64,000 nucleotides of DNA from an uncultured Clostridium sp. (lineage in GTDB: Bacteria > Bacillota > Clostridia > Clostridiales > Clostridiaceae): the NCBI GenBank assembly GCA_900548455.1, contig URKQ01000016.1:6035-70034 (forward strand), read 5' to 3'. The position numbers and the translations under genes are program-made. Shown here piece by piece: positions 26,267 through 35,003 of this stretch; position 1 is the stretch's first letter; each line of letters begins with the position of its first letter. The notes under the pieces are model-generated. The model was not told the DNA's origin. It searched no databases and saw only the letters and a program-made list of their open reading frames with translations.

Positions 26267-28060
26267 ATGCAAAATAAAACAAGTGAAAACATAATAGGTC
26301 CTGATCTAAATGAATATAGAGGTGAGGTAAATTATAGTTTACTTGCTACAAAGACAAATTATGCTTATCTAAGAGGTTCCGGGAACGGTTCTGGCAGGTT
26401 TAGGGTTGACAGAAAATTTATTGAATATGTGCAAGGGCTAAATAGTGTAGGAATTAAAACCGGAGCTTATCATTATGCTGTACCATCAACAGATTTAACT
26501 ACTGCTGATTCTCAGTGTGATTCATTTATTAATATTTTACAACAAGCTTATGGTGAAGGTAATTACGGGGATTTATTTCCTGTAATTGATATTGAAGCAC
26601 CTGTAGATAAATCTATATCAACAGATGCACTGCTAGATTGGGTAGATAGATTTAGAAAAAGATTTGAGAGAAAAACTAGAAGAAAAATGATGTTATATAC
26701 TGGAGCATTTTTTATAGAACTATATAATAATTTTTATCATACTAAAAAAGGATTTATTCTCTCTGATATGCCATTATGGATTGCAATGTATCCAGAGTTT
26801 CCATCTAACCCACCATATCCTAAGGATCAAGGTGGATGGACTAGATGGAGAATGTGGCAATTCACAGAAAATGGGACAATTGCAGGAGTTAATCCTCCAG
26901 TAGACTTAAATTATGGACCTACAAACTTAGATTTCTTAACACAACCGGATAATGTTCAAGGCTTTTCAGCAGTAGGTGTTGGTCAAAGTATTAGACTTAC
27001 CTGGTCCCCTAATACAGATTTAGATTTAGGTGGATATAATATTTTTTTAAATGCCAACTATGTAACTACAGTAGGGAAAAATGCTACTACTTATACAATT
27101 GAACTTGGAAGTACTCCAAAACCTGGAACAAAATATGAAGTGGCTATAGAAGCTTTTGACACAGACGGTGACTTCTCACCAAACAGAACTAAAAAAGTTG
27201 TGACCTTTGTAAGATATTCATCAGATGAAACTATGATAATAGAAAATAAAGAGAATAATGACAATTATATTGATGATTATGATGATTTCTTAGAGTATTA
27301 TGATCTAGAAAGATATAGTGATAAAGATCATAAAGAAAAAAGATATAAAGATCCTGTAGATAATTTGGAAAGAAAATTCTTGCTTATCAATGAAGAAGTA
27401 GATGAATCTAAGAAGTCAAAAATAAGTAAAGAAAAAGTTCAAGAAAATTTGGAGCAAACTTCTGAGGAGAATAATAATGATAGGTATACAGATTTTACTG
27501 AATTAAATGATGAATTTGATGATGCAGCATACTTGGAAAGGCTTGAAGAAGAAACCGCGTATAAAAATTATTATGGAAATATGAACTCAGCAAAGGATGA
27601 AGGAAGACATAAGAAAAAGAATAAAGAATGTAATGATAATGATGATTCAGATAGCGATTCTGATGATGATGAATTTGATGAATGTTCTTGCAAGGATAAA
27701 AAGGAAGCTAAGGATAAAGGTGAGACTGAGAAGAAGAACACTGTATGTAAGAAGGTATATGAAGGAGTTAAAATAGAGGCGACTATTAAAGGTTGTGAAA
27801 ATGATAGAGAAGACTTAAATGAATCCGGCGAATTCATATATAAAGAAAAGTATGAGGGAGATAGACGAAGAGAAGAAAATAAAGGCGATACAAATAATTT
27901 CAATTATCAAAAAGAATGTAACTTATACACCGATAATGATTATTTAATTAGGGATATGTATCTAGAAAATTGTGATTATGGATATAAAAAACATAAGAGT
28001 AAAAAGCATGATGATGAATATCATCATAAAAGAAGTAAAAAGAAAAAGCATAGAAATTAG
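26267..28060 (+). CDS. GH25 lysozyme with fibronectin III domain and long charged tail
   Basis: Protein of 597 aa without a signal peptide. Residues about 8-225 are a glycoside hydrolase family 25 muramidase (GPDLNEYRGEVNYSLL, TGAYHYAVPST, FPVIDIEAP with catalytic Asp/Glu, WRMWQFTENG). A fibronectin type III domain follows (SIRLTWSPNTDLDLGGYNIF, about 230-320). The last 280 residues are low-complexity: acidic, then mixed Lys/Glu/Asp, ending in a His/Lys-rich HKSKKHDDEYHHKRSKKKKH. Lack of a signal peptide suggests release by mother-cell lysis or spore association. The bidirectional terminator at 28061 ends it. Confidence 0.85.
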   Translation: MQNKTSENIIGPDLNEYRGEVNYSLLATKTNYAYLRGSGNGSGRFRVDRKFIEYVQGLNSVGIKTGAYHYAVPSTDLTTADSQCDSFINILQQAYGEGNYGDLFPVIDIEAPVDKSISTDALLDWVDRFRKRFERKTRRKMMLYTGAFFIELYNNFYHTKKGFILSDMPLWIAMYPEFPSNPPYPKDQGGWTRWRMWQFTENGTIAGVNPPVDLNYGPTNLDFLTQPDNVQGFSAVGVGQSIRLTWSPNTDLDLGGYNIFLNANYVTTVGKNATTYTIELGSTPKPGTKYEVAIEAFDTDGDFSPNRTKKVVTFVRYSSDETMIIENKENNDNYIDDYDDFLEYYDLERYSDKDHKEKRYKDPVDNLERKFLLINEEVDESKKSKISKEKVQENLEQTSEENNNDRYTDFTELNDEFDDAAYLERLEEETAYKNYYGNMNSAKDEGRHKKKNKECNDNDDSDSDSDDDEFDECSCKDKKEAKDKGETEKKNTVCKKVYEGVKIEATIKGCENDREDLNESGEFIYKEKYEGDRRREENKGDTNNFNYQKECNLYTDNDYLIRDMYLENCDYGYKKHKSKKHDDEYHHKRSKKKKHRN

Positions 28061-28095
28061 AATAAAGGAGAAGCCGTAATGGCTTCTCCTTATTT
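28061..28095. terminator. Bidirectional terminator
   Basis: A 14-bp stem (AATAAAGGAGAAGCC with GGCTTCTCCTTATT) between the convergent lysozyme gene and the gene at 28102. Confidence 0.85.
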
Positions 28096-28101
28096 AATCA
28101 A

Positions 28102-28398
28102 TTATACTTCAGATGGCTTTGATGTAATGTTCTCAGCTTTTACTGAATATTCAAAGGTTTGACCATCTTCTGATGAAGGATCATCATACTTCTCTATATC
28201 AGGGAAGCTAACATTATCTTCATCTTCATTAGATTCTTCTATATCTTCATCATGGTCACATGAACAACAATCATCATCTAACATATCTTCGCTTATTATT
28301 TTAGTACTTTTTTCACATATAGCATTAACCACTTTGTCTATGACTACAATAGCACCTACTACAGCTAAACTATTAACAACTAGTTTTTTTATATTCAT
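28102..28398 (-). CDS. Small acidic protein with N-terminal hydrophobic segment
   Basis: Protein of 98 aa. One hydrophobic stretch (LVVNSLAVVGAIVVIDKVVN) is followed by CCSCDHDEDIEE and a long Asp/Glu-rich region. It is preceded by AGGAAGG. Unknown family; it may be membrane-anchored with an acidic cytoplasmic or external tail that could bind metal. Confidence 0.6.
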   Translation of the reverse strand: MNIKKLVVNSLAVVGAIVVIDKVVNAICEKSTKIISEDMLDDDCCSCDHDEDIEESNEDEDNVSFPDIEKYDDPSSEDGQTFEYSVKAENITSKPSEV

Positions 28399-28463
28399 AT
28401 TATCCTTCCTTTCTTAGATTCTCATTTAGTATATGATTAATATGAGAATTTATGTAACAATAT

Positions 28464-28790
28464 TTAACATTTACTTTTGATGGATTTTATCTTCTCCATT
28501 ATAGATTCAAAGACAAACATTTGCCCTTGTAGTACATTAAGGTTTTTTCCTAGGCTTGGAGATTTATTAATTAATTGATTAAATATATAACTTTCCTTTT
28601 CATTTAAAGAATTAATTAAATTATCCTGGCTTTCTTTTGGTAATGCATTAAATTCTTCTACAATATAAAAACAATAATCTAGAAGGTTATTACCAACTTT
28701 TTTTGCACGATTCTTATAATTTCTAGTACAAACAATTGCACTAATTAAGAATATTGTAATTAAGATAATTATGTAAGCTACATTGCTCAT
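28464..28790 (-). CDS. Single-pass membrane protein of unknown function
   Basis: Protein of 108 aa with one N-terminal TM helix (VAYIIILITIFLISAIVCT), then a helical cytoplasmic domain. AGGAG precedes the ATG, which begins 11 bp after the TSUP stop codon, so it is probably the distal gene of the TSUP transcript. No recognised family. Confidence 0.65.
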   Translation of the reverse strand: MSNVAYIIILITIFLISAIVCTRNYKNRAKKVGNNLLDYCFYIVEEFNALPKESQDNLINSLNEKESYIFNQLINKSPSLGKNLNVLQGQMFVFESIMEKIKSIKSKC

Positions 28791-28801
28791 TTTAATACTC
28801 C

Positions 28802-29560
28802 TTAGGTAAACATATCTAATAATAATTTTGCGGCTACGGCAAGGGACATAGTTACAAAAATAGGCTTTATAACTTTAGAACCTTTTTTAATAGCAAGCCT
28901 TGTTCCCATTTTAGCACCAAATATCATGAAAATGCAAACAGGAATACCAATTAAATAATTAATATTGCCACTTAAAGCAAATATAATTAAGGATGAGATG
29001 TTACTTATAAAATTAAGTATCCTTGAATTTGCAGAAGCTGTTAAAAAATCTACCTTTAATATTTTAATTAGCCCAAAGATAAGAAAGGAGCCTGTACCAG
29101 GTCCAAAAAACCCGTCATAAAAACCTAAAGAAAGAGCAAGTATGATAGATAAAAAAATATTTTTTTTATTCAGACCTTTGAAACTATTTTCTTTTCCAAT
29201 TGATTTAGAAAAAAAGGTATAAATACCTATAGCTAACACTAAAACTAAAACAAGTGGCTGAAGAAAGGACTCATCAATTAATAAAACAGCTTTAACACCT
29301 AAAATTGAACCTACTAAAGTAAAGGGACCTAAAATTTTTATTAGCTTAAAATTACATTTTCCAGATTTAATGTAATTAAGGGAACTAGTTAATGAACCAG
29401 TAGTAGCTGCAAATTTATTAGTTCCAAGTACTATATGCGGTGGTAAGCCTGCCGCCATAAAAGCTGGTACGCTGATTATACCTCCTCCGCCTGCCATTGA
29501 ATCTACAAAGGCTGCTAAAAATCCAGCTAAACATAAAAATATAAAAGTAATTGTATTCAT
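28802..29560 (-). CDS. TSUP (TauE/SafE) family permease
   Basis: Membrane permease of 252 aa with about eight hydrophobic segments, of the sulfite/organosulfonate exporter superfamily. The N-terminal repeat motif is FVDSMAGGGGIISVPA, and the second half has DGFFGPGTGSFLIFG. I place the start at the ATG at 29560 (MNTITF), which has GGGGGAAG six bases upstream; the longer frame to 29596 lacks a site. The substrate is unknown. Confidence 0.85.
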   Translation of the reverse strand: MNTITFIFLCLAGFLAAFVDSMAGGGGIISVPAFMAAGLPPHIVLGTNKFAATTGSLTSSLNYIKSGKCNFKLIKILGPFTLVGSILGVKAVLLIDESFLQPLVLVLVLAIGIYTFFSKSIGKENSFKGLNKKNIFLSIILALSLGFYDGFFGPGTGSFLIFGLIKILKVDFLTASANSRILNFISNISSLIIFALSGNINYLIGIPVCIFMIFGAKMGTRLAIKKGSKVIKPIFVTMSLAVAAKLLLDMFT

Positions 29561-29639
29561 TTTCTTCCCCCAAAAGATGAGGGTTATTACCTTCAATTAT
29601 AATGGTAAAACCCTCCATAGTAAATAAAAAGTGTTGATA

Positions 29640-30308
29640 TTATTTTATTGTGTAGATATCCACGTCTCCAAAAGTTTCAACTTTATTATCTATAACTAAA
29701 ATACCGCCTTCATTGGTAATAGTATAAATAGGTTTTCTTTTTTCACATAGAACTTTTTTTATAGAATGATTTTGGATTCCTGTATCCGCATAATGAACCT
29801 CAATATAAAAATCATTAATCATTTCTAATCCTTTATAGTATGCAAATGTAGGATAATCTTTGTCTGGACTTATATGATATTCCTTAAGTTGAACCATTGC
29901 TCCAGCACTACTACCTATAACTATTCCGTTATAACTTTCTAAGGTTTCTTCCAAATGAAACTTATGGATTCGCTCCATCATCTTATCAGGAAGTCCACCT
30001 GTGAAAAAAACAATATTGCTATTTTCAATTATTGACTTTGCTGACTTTGCATTATCTTTAAAATAATTTACGAAAGTTATATTTTCTTCTTTTATCCCAT
30101 AGAATAAAAATGGTTTTACAATTTCATCATAGTATTTTCCATTGGAACTATTGTAAGCTTCGTTAAATTGATTTTCGTTTTTTATCCAATCATCATGGAA
30201 GGAAAATGGAATTACTGCAACTTTATGTGAAGAAGATATAATATCTTTAAGTCTATAGGAAATCCATGGTTCGTCAAAATTGTATTTACTTAATAAAAGA
30301 TTTACCAT
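29640..30308 (-). CDS. Peptidase S51 (peptidase E-like) protein
   Basis: Cytosolic 222-aa protein with a class I glutamine-amidotransferase-like fold. The nucleophile elbow is GIVIGSSAGAMVQL (Ser about 135); FFTGGLPDKMMERI forms the preceding conserved loop, and HYADTGIQNH is in the place of the catalytic His region. Family members cleave Asp-X dipeptides or cyanophycin fragments. Divergent from a TetR gene, with a shared dyad-bearing gap. Confidence 0.8.
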   Translation of the reverse strand: MVNLLLSKYNFDEPWISYRLKDIISSSHKVAVIPFSFHDDWIKNENQFNEAYNSSNGKYYDEIVKPFLFYGIKEENITFVNYFKDNAKSAKSIIENSNIVFFTGGLPDKMMERIHKFHLEETLESYNGIVIGSSAGAMVQLKEYHISPDKDYPTFAYYKGLEMINDFYIEVHYADTGIQNHSIKKVLCEKRKPIYTITNEGGILVIDNKVETFGDVDIYTIK

Positions 30309-30363
30309 ACGTTGTGCCTCCTTAAATTAATAATATTAGAATTATTCGCAAAAATGCGACTTA

Positions 30364-30403
30364 TTATTTTAATTTTACTACTTATAGTAAAAAATTAAAA
30401 TAA
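30364..30403. promoter_or_regulatory. Large AT-rich dyad between peptidase S51 and tetR genes
   Basis: TTATTTTAATTTTACTA is followed after four bases by TAGTAAAAAATTAAAATAA, its complement with a 2-base offset. It lies in the divergent promoter region, where a TetR operator would be expected. Confidence 0.45.
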
Positions 30404-30498
30404 TATTAATGATAATTTAACTGTTTTATTGTATATTTAGTATTAAATAAGGAAACTAAATTTTATATTTATTAGATTTAAGAAAGGAGAAGGATAAA

Positions 30499-31050
30499 AT
30501 GTCACTACTGACAAAGAAAGAATTAGCAGCATCTTTAAAGAAGATGATGCAAAAGACTCCTTTTGATAAAATTACGGTAAAGGATTTGGTTAAAGAATGT
30601 GGAGTTAATAGGCAAACTTTTTATTATCATTTCCAAGATATATATGAATTACTAGGATGGATATATAAAACTGAAGCGCTTGGAGCTATAGCAGATTATA
30701 AAAGTTATGAAACTTGGCAACAAGGGTTTTTGAAAATATTTCAGTATGTAGGTAATAATAAAGAGTTTTGTACTAATACCATTAGGTCTTTAGGAAGAGA
30801 CCACCTAGAAGAGTTTTTATATAGTGTTACTTTTAATCTTCTTATTAATGTAGTTGAAGAGGTAGCTGTAGATAAAGAAGTAAGCCAGGAAGATAAAAAC
30901 TTTATTGCAGGCTTTTATAGTTATGCTTTTATTGGATTGTTACTTGATTGGTTGAAAAAGGGTGCTAAAGAAAACCCGGAACAAGTTATTGATAGGCTTA
31001 GTAAGCTTATAGAGGGGGATATGAATAGGGCTATTTCTAAGTACGCATAA
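30499..31050 (+). CDS. TetR family regulator, DhaS-like C-terminal type
   Basis: Transcriptional regulator of 183 aa. The N-terminal HTH is FDKITVKDLVKECGVNRQTFYYHFQDIYEL, and the C-terminal domain (residues 75-180) fits the TetR_C_8 group typified by DhaS. AAAGGAGAAGG precedes the ATG. It probably controls itself and the divergent S51/TSUP genes through the dyad at 30364; that is inference. Confidence 0.85.
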   Translation: MSLLTKKELAASLKKMMQKTPFDKITVKDLVKECGVNRQTFYYHFQDIYELLGWIYKTEALGAIADYKSYETWQQGFLKIFQYVGNNKEFCTNTIRSLGRDHLEEFLYSVTFNLLINVVEEVAVDKEVSQEDKNFIAGFYSYAFIGLLLDWLKKGAKENPEQVIDRLSKLIEGDMNRAISKYA

Positions 31051-31053
31051 GTA

Positions 31054-31209
31054 TTATTTGCTAGAAGCTTCGAATTTCTGCGTTAGCTGTCTTCATTGCG
31101 ATACTCATTTAGCTATAAGTAAATTCCGTTTCTCATTCAGTTGCTGCCTTGAACTTCTCGCTTCTAGCAAATAACAAATAAATCTTTTTAATGAAAAAGA
31201 TTTACACAG
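31054..31209. repeat. 143-bp direct repeat, copy 1, with terminal inverted repeats
   Basis: The 143-bp core (31067-31209) recurs at 31231-31373 with three mismatches. Copy 1 is bounded by a perfect 15-bp inverted repeat, TTATTTGCTAGAAGC (31054-31068) and GCTTCTAGCAAATAA (31160-31174), followed by an AAATCTTTTT/AAAAAGATTT hairpin. Its base composition is more balanced than that of the flanks. No ORF. It looks like a MITE-type or structured repetitive element, and it may also act as terminator of the tetR gene. Confidence 0.75.
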
Positions 31210-31230
31210 AATAAAATGTGAGTCAGAGGA

Positions 31231-31373
31231 GCTTCGAATTTCTGCGTTAGCTGCCTTCATTGCGATACTCATTTAGCTATAAGTAAATTCCGTTTCTCAT
31301 TCGGTTGCTGCCTTGAACTTCTCGCTTCTAGCAAATAACAAATAAATCTTTTTAATTAAAAAGATTTACACAG
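31231..31373. repeat. 143-bp direct repeat, copy 2
   Basis: Same length as copy 1 and only three substitutions (T/C, A/G and G/T). The left 15-bp arm is lost (it begins GGAGCTTCG), while the right arm GCTTCTAGCAAATAA and the hairpin are kept. A 21-bp unrelated spacer separates the copies. Confidence 0.75.
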
Positions 31374-31483
31374 ATTTTAAAAGGTGTATAAAAATCGTAC
31401 AATTCGTAAAAGGTGTCTATATGTGAATATTTATTTAAGATATATAGTTAGTATATATAAGATATATTTATGAAGGTGATACG

Positions 31484-31777
31484 GTGGAAGGAAAATACAA
31501 AGTTACGGTATTAACTCCTATGGGAATAAAGCCTGGAATGGTTGAATTACATATAGAACATGACGTGTTAAGTGGTATTTTTTATATGAAAGGATTCTCA
31601 TGTGATTTTAATAATGGAGAGATTTGTGATAATGAATTTGAGTTTCTAGGCAAACATGTTATTAATAAAGGTATTTATGTTTATTCTATTAAAGGTAGAG
31701 TGGATGATGGAAGGTTAACGGCTATTGTAGATACTAGTATTGGTAGAAATATAACAATTAAGGGTACTAAGGAATAA
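31484..31777 (+). CDS. Small beta-rich protein, paralogue 1
   Basis: Protein of 97 aa starting at GTG 31484 with GAAGGTG upstream. The pattern of short strands (KYKVTVLTPMGIKPGMVELHI, GEICDNEFEFLGKHV, GRVDDGRLTAIVDTSIGR, IKGTKE) suggests a small lipocalin-like or beta-barrel fold. It is clearly paralogous to the next gene at 32004 (shared EGKY/EGRY start, D-N/G-D-EFEF, GRVD-G-LTA, KGTK end). Function unknown. Confidence 0.65.
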   Translation: MEGKYKVTVLTPMGIKPGMVELHIEHDVLSGIFYMKGFSCDFNNGEICDNEFEFLGKHVINKGIYVYSIKGRVDDGRLTAIVDTSIGRNITIKGTKE

Positions 31778-31805
31778 AGGCTCCCAAGCTAAATATTCTA
31801 TTAAT

Positions 31806-31845
31806 ATCCACTATAGTAATTTATTTTACTATGGTGGATTTTTTA
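31806..31845 (+). terminator. Rho-independent terminator
   Basis: ATCCACTATAGTAA pairs with TTACTATGGTGGAT (one wobble), followed by T6. Confidence 0.85.
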
Positions 31846-32003
31846 ATAAGCATAGGATTTGTATAAGCTATAAATTATAGGCACCATTTAAATAATTATT
31901 ACATATGAATTTAGTATAGGGTTAACTATTTACATTTTATATACGATAAATTAAATTGAAATTAAAAAATGTAGGGTAAAATATAGTATATAGAGGTGAT
32001 TAA

Positions 32004-32294
32004 ATGGAAGGAAGATATAATATTGTTATTGAAGCGCCAAGAAGAAATGAACCTGGCACAGTTATATTTATGGTTAAAGGAAATATGTTAAGAGGAACTG
32101 TTACCGCCATGGGAATAACATCTAGATTTAGTGATGGAAAAATAGATGGAGATGAATTTGAATTTTCTGGTGAAGTCAAGCTACTAATGAAAAAAACTCC
32201 CTACGTTGTTCGTGGAAGAGTAGATGGAGATGTACTTACAGCTGTTGCCTATTCAAAATTTGGTACCTTTGACGTTAAGGGAACTAAATATTAA
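32004..32294 (+). CDS. Small beta-rich protein, paralogue 2
   Basis: Protein of 96 aa, about 40 percent alike by eye to the product of 31484, with the same ends (MEGRYN.. and ..KGTKY). AGAGGTGAT precedes the ATG. The two genes are separated by a terminator, so they are independently transcribed duplicates. Function unknown. Confidence 0.65.
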   Translation: MEGRYNIVIEAPRRNEPGTVIFMVKGNMLRGTVTAMGITSRFSDGKIDGDEFEFSGEVKLLMKKTPYVVRGRVDGDVLTAVAYSKFGTFDVKGTKY

Positions 32295-32302
32295 AATATT
32301 TA

Positions 32303-32339
32303 AGAATGCAATGCCTAAGGAGTATTGTATTCTTTTTTT
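32303..32339 (+). terminator. Rho-independent terminator
   Basis: AGAATGCAAT/ATTGTATTCT stem with an 11-base loop and T7. Confidence 0.75.
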
Positions 32340-32442
32340 GTAAAACATTAGTTATTTTAGAGTAATTTCTGATTGTAGACGAAAGTATAAAATTTTGTAT
32401 TTTACTAATGATATTAATAAATACATTATGAGGTGAATGGAA

Positions 32443-32817
32443 ATGATAAAAAAGATAGGGAAGATAACAATTTATGTAAATGACCAAGAAGAAGCAAAGA
32501 AGTTTTGGACAGAAAAAATAAACTTTGAAGTTAAAAATGAATATCCCATGGGGCCAAATATGAAATGGATAGAAGTAGGTCCTAGTGATGACATTACTAC
32601 TTTTGTATTATATGAAAAAGAAGCAATGGCAAAGCAAAACCCATCAGCTAATACTGGTCATCCTTCAATAATATTAAGCACTGATAATTTGGAAAAAGTC
32701 TATGAAGAAATGAAGAATAAGGGTGTTGAGGTTGGTCAGATTATGAGAATGCCATATGGTGCAATGTTTACATTTAAAGATCAAGATAATAATCCATATT
32801 TGTTAAGAGAAGACTAG
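32443..32817 (+). CDS. VOC family (glyoxalase/bleomycin-resistance fold) protein
   Basis: Protein of 124 aa with the paired beta-alpha-beta-beta-beta modules of the vicinal-oxygen-chelate fold: ITIYVNDQEEAKKFWTEKI and later HPSIILSTDNLEKVYEEMKNKG with a final FKDQDNNPYLLRED. ATG 32443 is preferred over 32437 because GAGGTGA abuts the latter. Single-domain members bind drugs or act as dioxygenase- or glyoxalase-like enzymes; the role here is open. Confidence 0.85.
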   Translation: MIKKIGKITIYVNDQEEAKKFWTEKINFEVKNEYPMGPNMKWIEVGPSDDITTFVLYEKEAMAKQNPSANTGHPSIILSTDNLEKVYEEMKNKGVEVGQIMRMPYGAMFTFKDQDNNPYLLRED

Positions 32818-32826
32818 AAAGTAAAG

Positions 32827-32860
32827 AAGGTCATTGCAATTATTGCAATGACCTTAAATA
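32827..32860. terminator. Bidirectional terminator
   Basis: AAGGTCATTGCAAT/TGCAATGACCTT near-perfect stem between the convergent VOC and radical SAM genes. Confidence 0.8.
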
Positions 32861-32875
32861 TACTAATTATTAAAT

Positions 32876-34264
32876 TTAATCATTATTCTTTGTAGCAGCT
32901 ATGTCTTCTTTAGCATTTTTTGTAGCCATATTTTCAGCCCAAAGTGGTTCAGCACGTTTTGCCCAAGTTTGACCATAAGCTATAGTCTTTTGACATAAAT
33001 CATCTACATCTTCAGGATTGATAAATTCTGTAGATTTTGCACCTGAGTTTTTAACCATTTCAGAAATTTTTGGAGCATTGTCTAATATTGGACAAGGTCT
33101 AAATTGGTTTTCATTAAATGGTTGATTTTTTTGATATTCTAAGAATAATGGTTGACCTAAAGCTTCAAGTAATGAAACATCTTTAATGTTAGCATTAGAG
33201 TAGTGGCAGAATACGCAAGGCTCAACATCTCCATTAGCATTTATATGGCAGTATCTTCTTCCACCAGCAACACATCCACCAACGTATTCAGCATCATGCC
33301 AGAAGTCCATGTTGAATATTGCTTTGTTTGAACGCCATCCTCTAATAGTTCTGTATAATTTTTCTCTTTGATCTGGATTAGCCATTAAAGAAGTATCAGT
33401 TCCACAACCTATTGGCATAAATGTGAAGTACCAAGAGAAGTAAGCACCCATATCAATCATCATATCCATGAATTCATCAGATAAAACGCTGTCACAGTTA
33501 TTGGTTGTAAAGCATGTAGAGAATCCAAATGGAATTCTATTTTCTTTCATAAGAGCCATAGCTCTAGTTATATCTTTCCATGAACCTTCTCCACGTCTTG
33601 CGTCAGTAGCATCATCAAATCCTTCAACACTTATAGTTGGAACAAGGTTACCAACTTTGCAAATATCATCACAGAATTGTTGGTCAATTAGAGTACCGTT
33701 AGTGAAGAACATAAATACACAATCGTTATGCTTTTCAGCTAATTTTAATATATCATTCTTTCTTACAAGTGGTTCACCACCAGTCATGATATAGAAATAG
33801 ATTCCTAATTCTTTACCTTGAGTAAATACTTTATCTAATTCATCATAACTTAAATTTAAAGCCTTATTGTAGTCTGCAGCCCAGCAGCCTATACATTTTT
33901 TATTACAAGCTGTAGTTGGGTCAATTAAAATTGTAAATGGAATTTCATGACCACATTTTGCAGCAATTTCTCTAGATTCACTCCAACCTTTTATTGATGC
34001 ATTAAGTAAGAAGTTACTAAATACAGTTTCTACTATATGAGGGTTTACATTGTTAATTATGTTACTCATTAATCTAACCCAGTTATTATCAGGATCTCCT
34101 AAATAGCTTTCAATAAGATCATATTGAGAATCATAAAGGTGTTTTGTATCGAACTTTCTTAGCCATTGCATAATTTTTCCTAAATTTTGCTCAGGATCTT
34201 TTCTTAAATAACCAAGAACTTGCTTTAACGCAGCCTTTTCAACATGATATTTTACATTTAACAT
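32876..34264 (-). CDS. Radical SAM protein with SPASM-like C-terminus
   Basis: Protein of 462 aa. The radical SAM cluster is CNKKCIGC (C120, C124, C127), followed by the GGEP motif MTGGEPLVRK and FTNGTLID. Additional Cys residues in the C-terminal part (CVAGGRRYCHINANGDVEPCVFCHYSN and PCPILD) suggest one or two auxiliary Fe-S clusters of the SPASM/twitch type. The first 100 residues are an all-helical extension. No precursor peptide gene was seen nearby. It starts 15 bp after mntP, so the two are probably co-transcribed. Substrate unknown. Confidence 0.85.
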   Translation of the reverse strand: MLNVKYHVEKAALKQVLGYLRKDPEQNLGKIMQWLRKFDTKHLYDSQYDLIESYLGDPDNNWVRLMSNIINNVNPHIVETVFSNFLLNASIKGWSESREIAAKCGHEIPFTILIDPTTACNKKCIGCWAADYNKALNLSYDELDKVFTQGKELGIYFYIMTGGEPLVRKNDILKLAEKHNDCVFMFFTNGTLIDQQFCDDICKVGNLVPTISVEGFDDATDARRGEGSWKDITRAMALMKENRIPFGFSTCFTTNNCDSVLSDEFMDMMIDMGAYFSWYFTFMPIGCGTDTSLMANPDQREKLYRTIRGWRSNKAIFNMDFWHDAEYVGGCVAGGRRYCHINANGDVEPCVFCHYSNANIKDVSLLEALGQPLFLEYQKNQPFNENQFRPCPILDNAPKISEMVKNSGAKSTEFINPEDVDDLCQKTIAYGQTWAKRAEPLWAENMATKNAKEDIAATKNND

Positions 34265-34279
34265 ACTAATTCCTCCGTT

Positions 34280-34858
34280 TTAAATTACTTGAAAGTAAGT
34301 GAGTATAGTTTTTACTCCCATGACTAATAAAATTATGCTACCTACTACTGTAGCTGTAATTCTATATCTGTCTCCAATACGATATCCTATGGACAAACCA
34401 ACCATAGATAAAATACTTGTAAAAATGAAAATTAATAATATTGCGACAAGTATTTCTGTACCGAGAAGAGCAATACCAATTCCAAGAATCAAAGCATCAA
34501 TACTAGTGGCAAACGCTAGGGAAGCGAACACTTTATAACTAAAGTCTTCCCTGTGTTCATTGATAGATTTGCTACTTATAGCACTTCTACACATTTTAAG
34601 ACCTAAAAAAATAAAAATAATGGCTGAAAACCACTGATTGATATGGATTACTTTGTCGGTATATACAGAGCTCACAGGAAACCATGTAATCATCATTCCA
34701 ATTGTTAGCATTAAGGCCTGTACACCACCAAAAATAAATCCTACCAAAATATTGTTATGCTTTTTTAATGAAGCTTGGTTAGCTCCTTTATAAATGGTTA
34801 CAGCCAAGGAATCTAATGATAAGCCAATGGAAACTATGATTACCTCCAGTATACTCAT
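34280..34858 (-). CDS. MntP-like manganese efflux protein
   Basis: Six-TM membrane protein of 192 aa made of two DUF204 repeats. The repeat signatures are IVSIGLSLDSLAVTIYKGA and ASLAFATSIDALILGIGIAL, each carrying the conserved acidic residue in the membrane. The usual DAFAVS is replaced by DSLAVT, so the cation preference may differ from E. coli MntP. First gene of an operon with the radical SAM gene. Confidence 0.8.
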   Translation of the reverse strand: MSILEVIIVSIGLSLDSLAVTIYKGANQASLKKHNNILVGFIFGGVQALMLTIGMMITWFPVSSVYTDKVIHINQWFSAIIFIFLGLKMCRSAISSKSINEHREDFSYKVFASLAFATSIDALILGIGIALLGTEILVAILLIFIFTSILSMVGLSIGYRIGDRYRITATVVGSIILLVMGVKTILTYFQVI

Positions 34859-34955
34859 TGAAATCTCCCTTTCACTGTCTATTTGCTTAAATTATAATAA
34901 GTTTCTAATTTAGAGTAAATATACATTTTGGGTGTTTTGTATAATTAAGTAAAAC

Positions 34956-34986
34956 AAAAAGTGGCTTATGTAGCCACTTTAAAACG
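34956..34986 (-). terminator. Rho-independent terminator
   Basis: AAAGTGGCT/AGCCACTTT stem; on the minus strand it is followed by TTTGTTTT. It ends the tetR gene at 35004. Confidence 0.75.
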
Positions 34987-35003
34987 CTGGTAATATATTG
35001 TAT

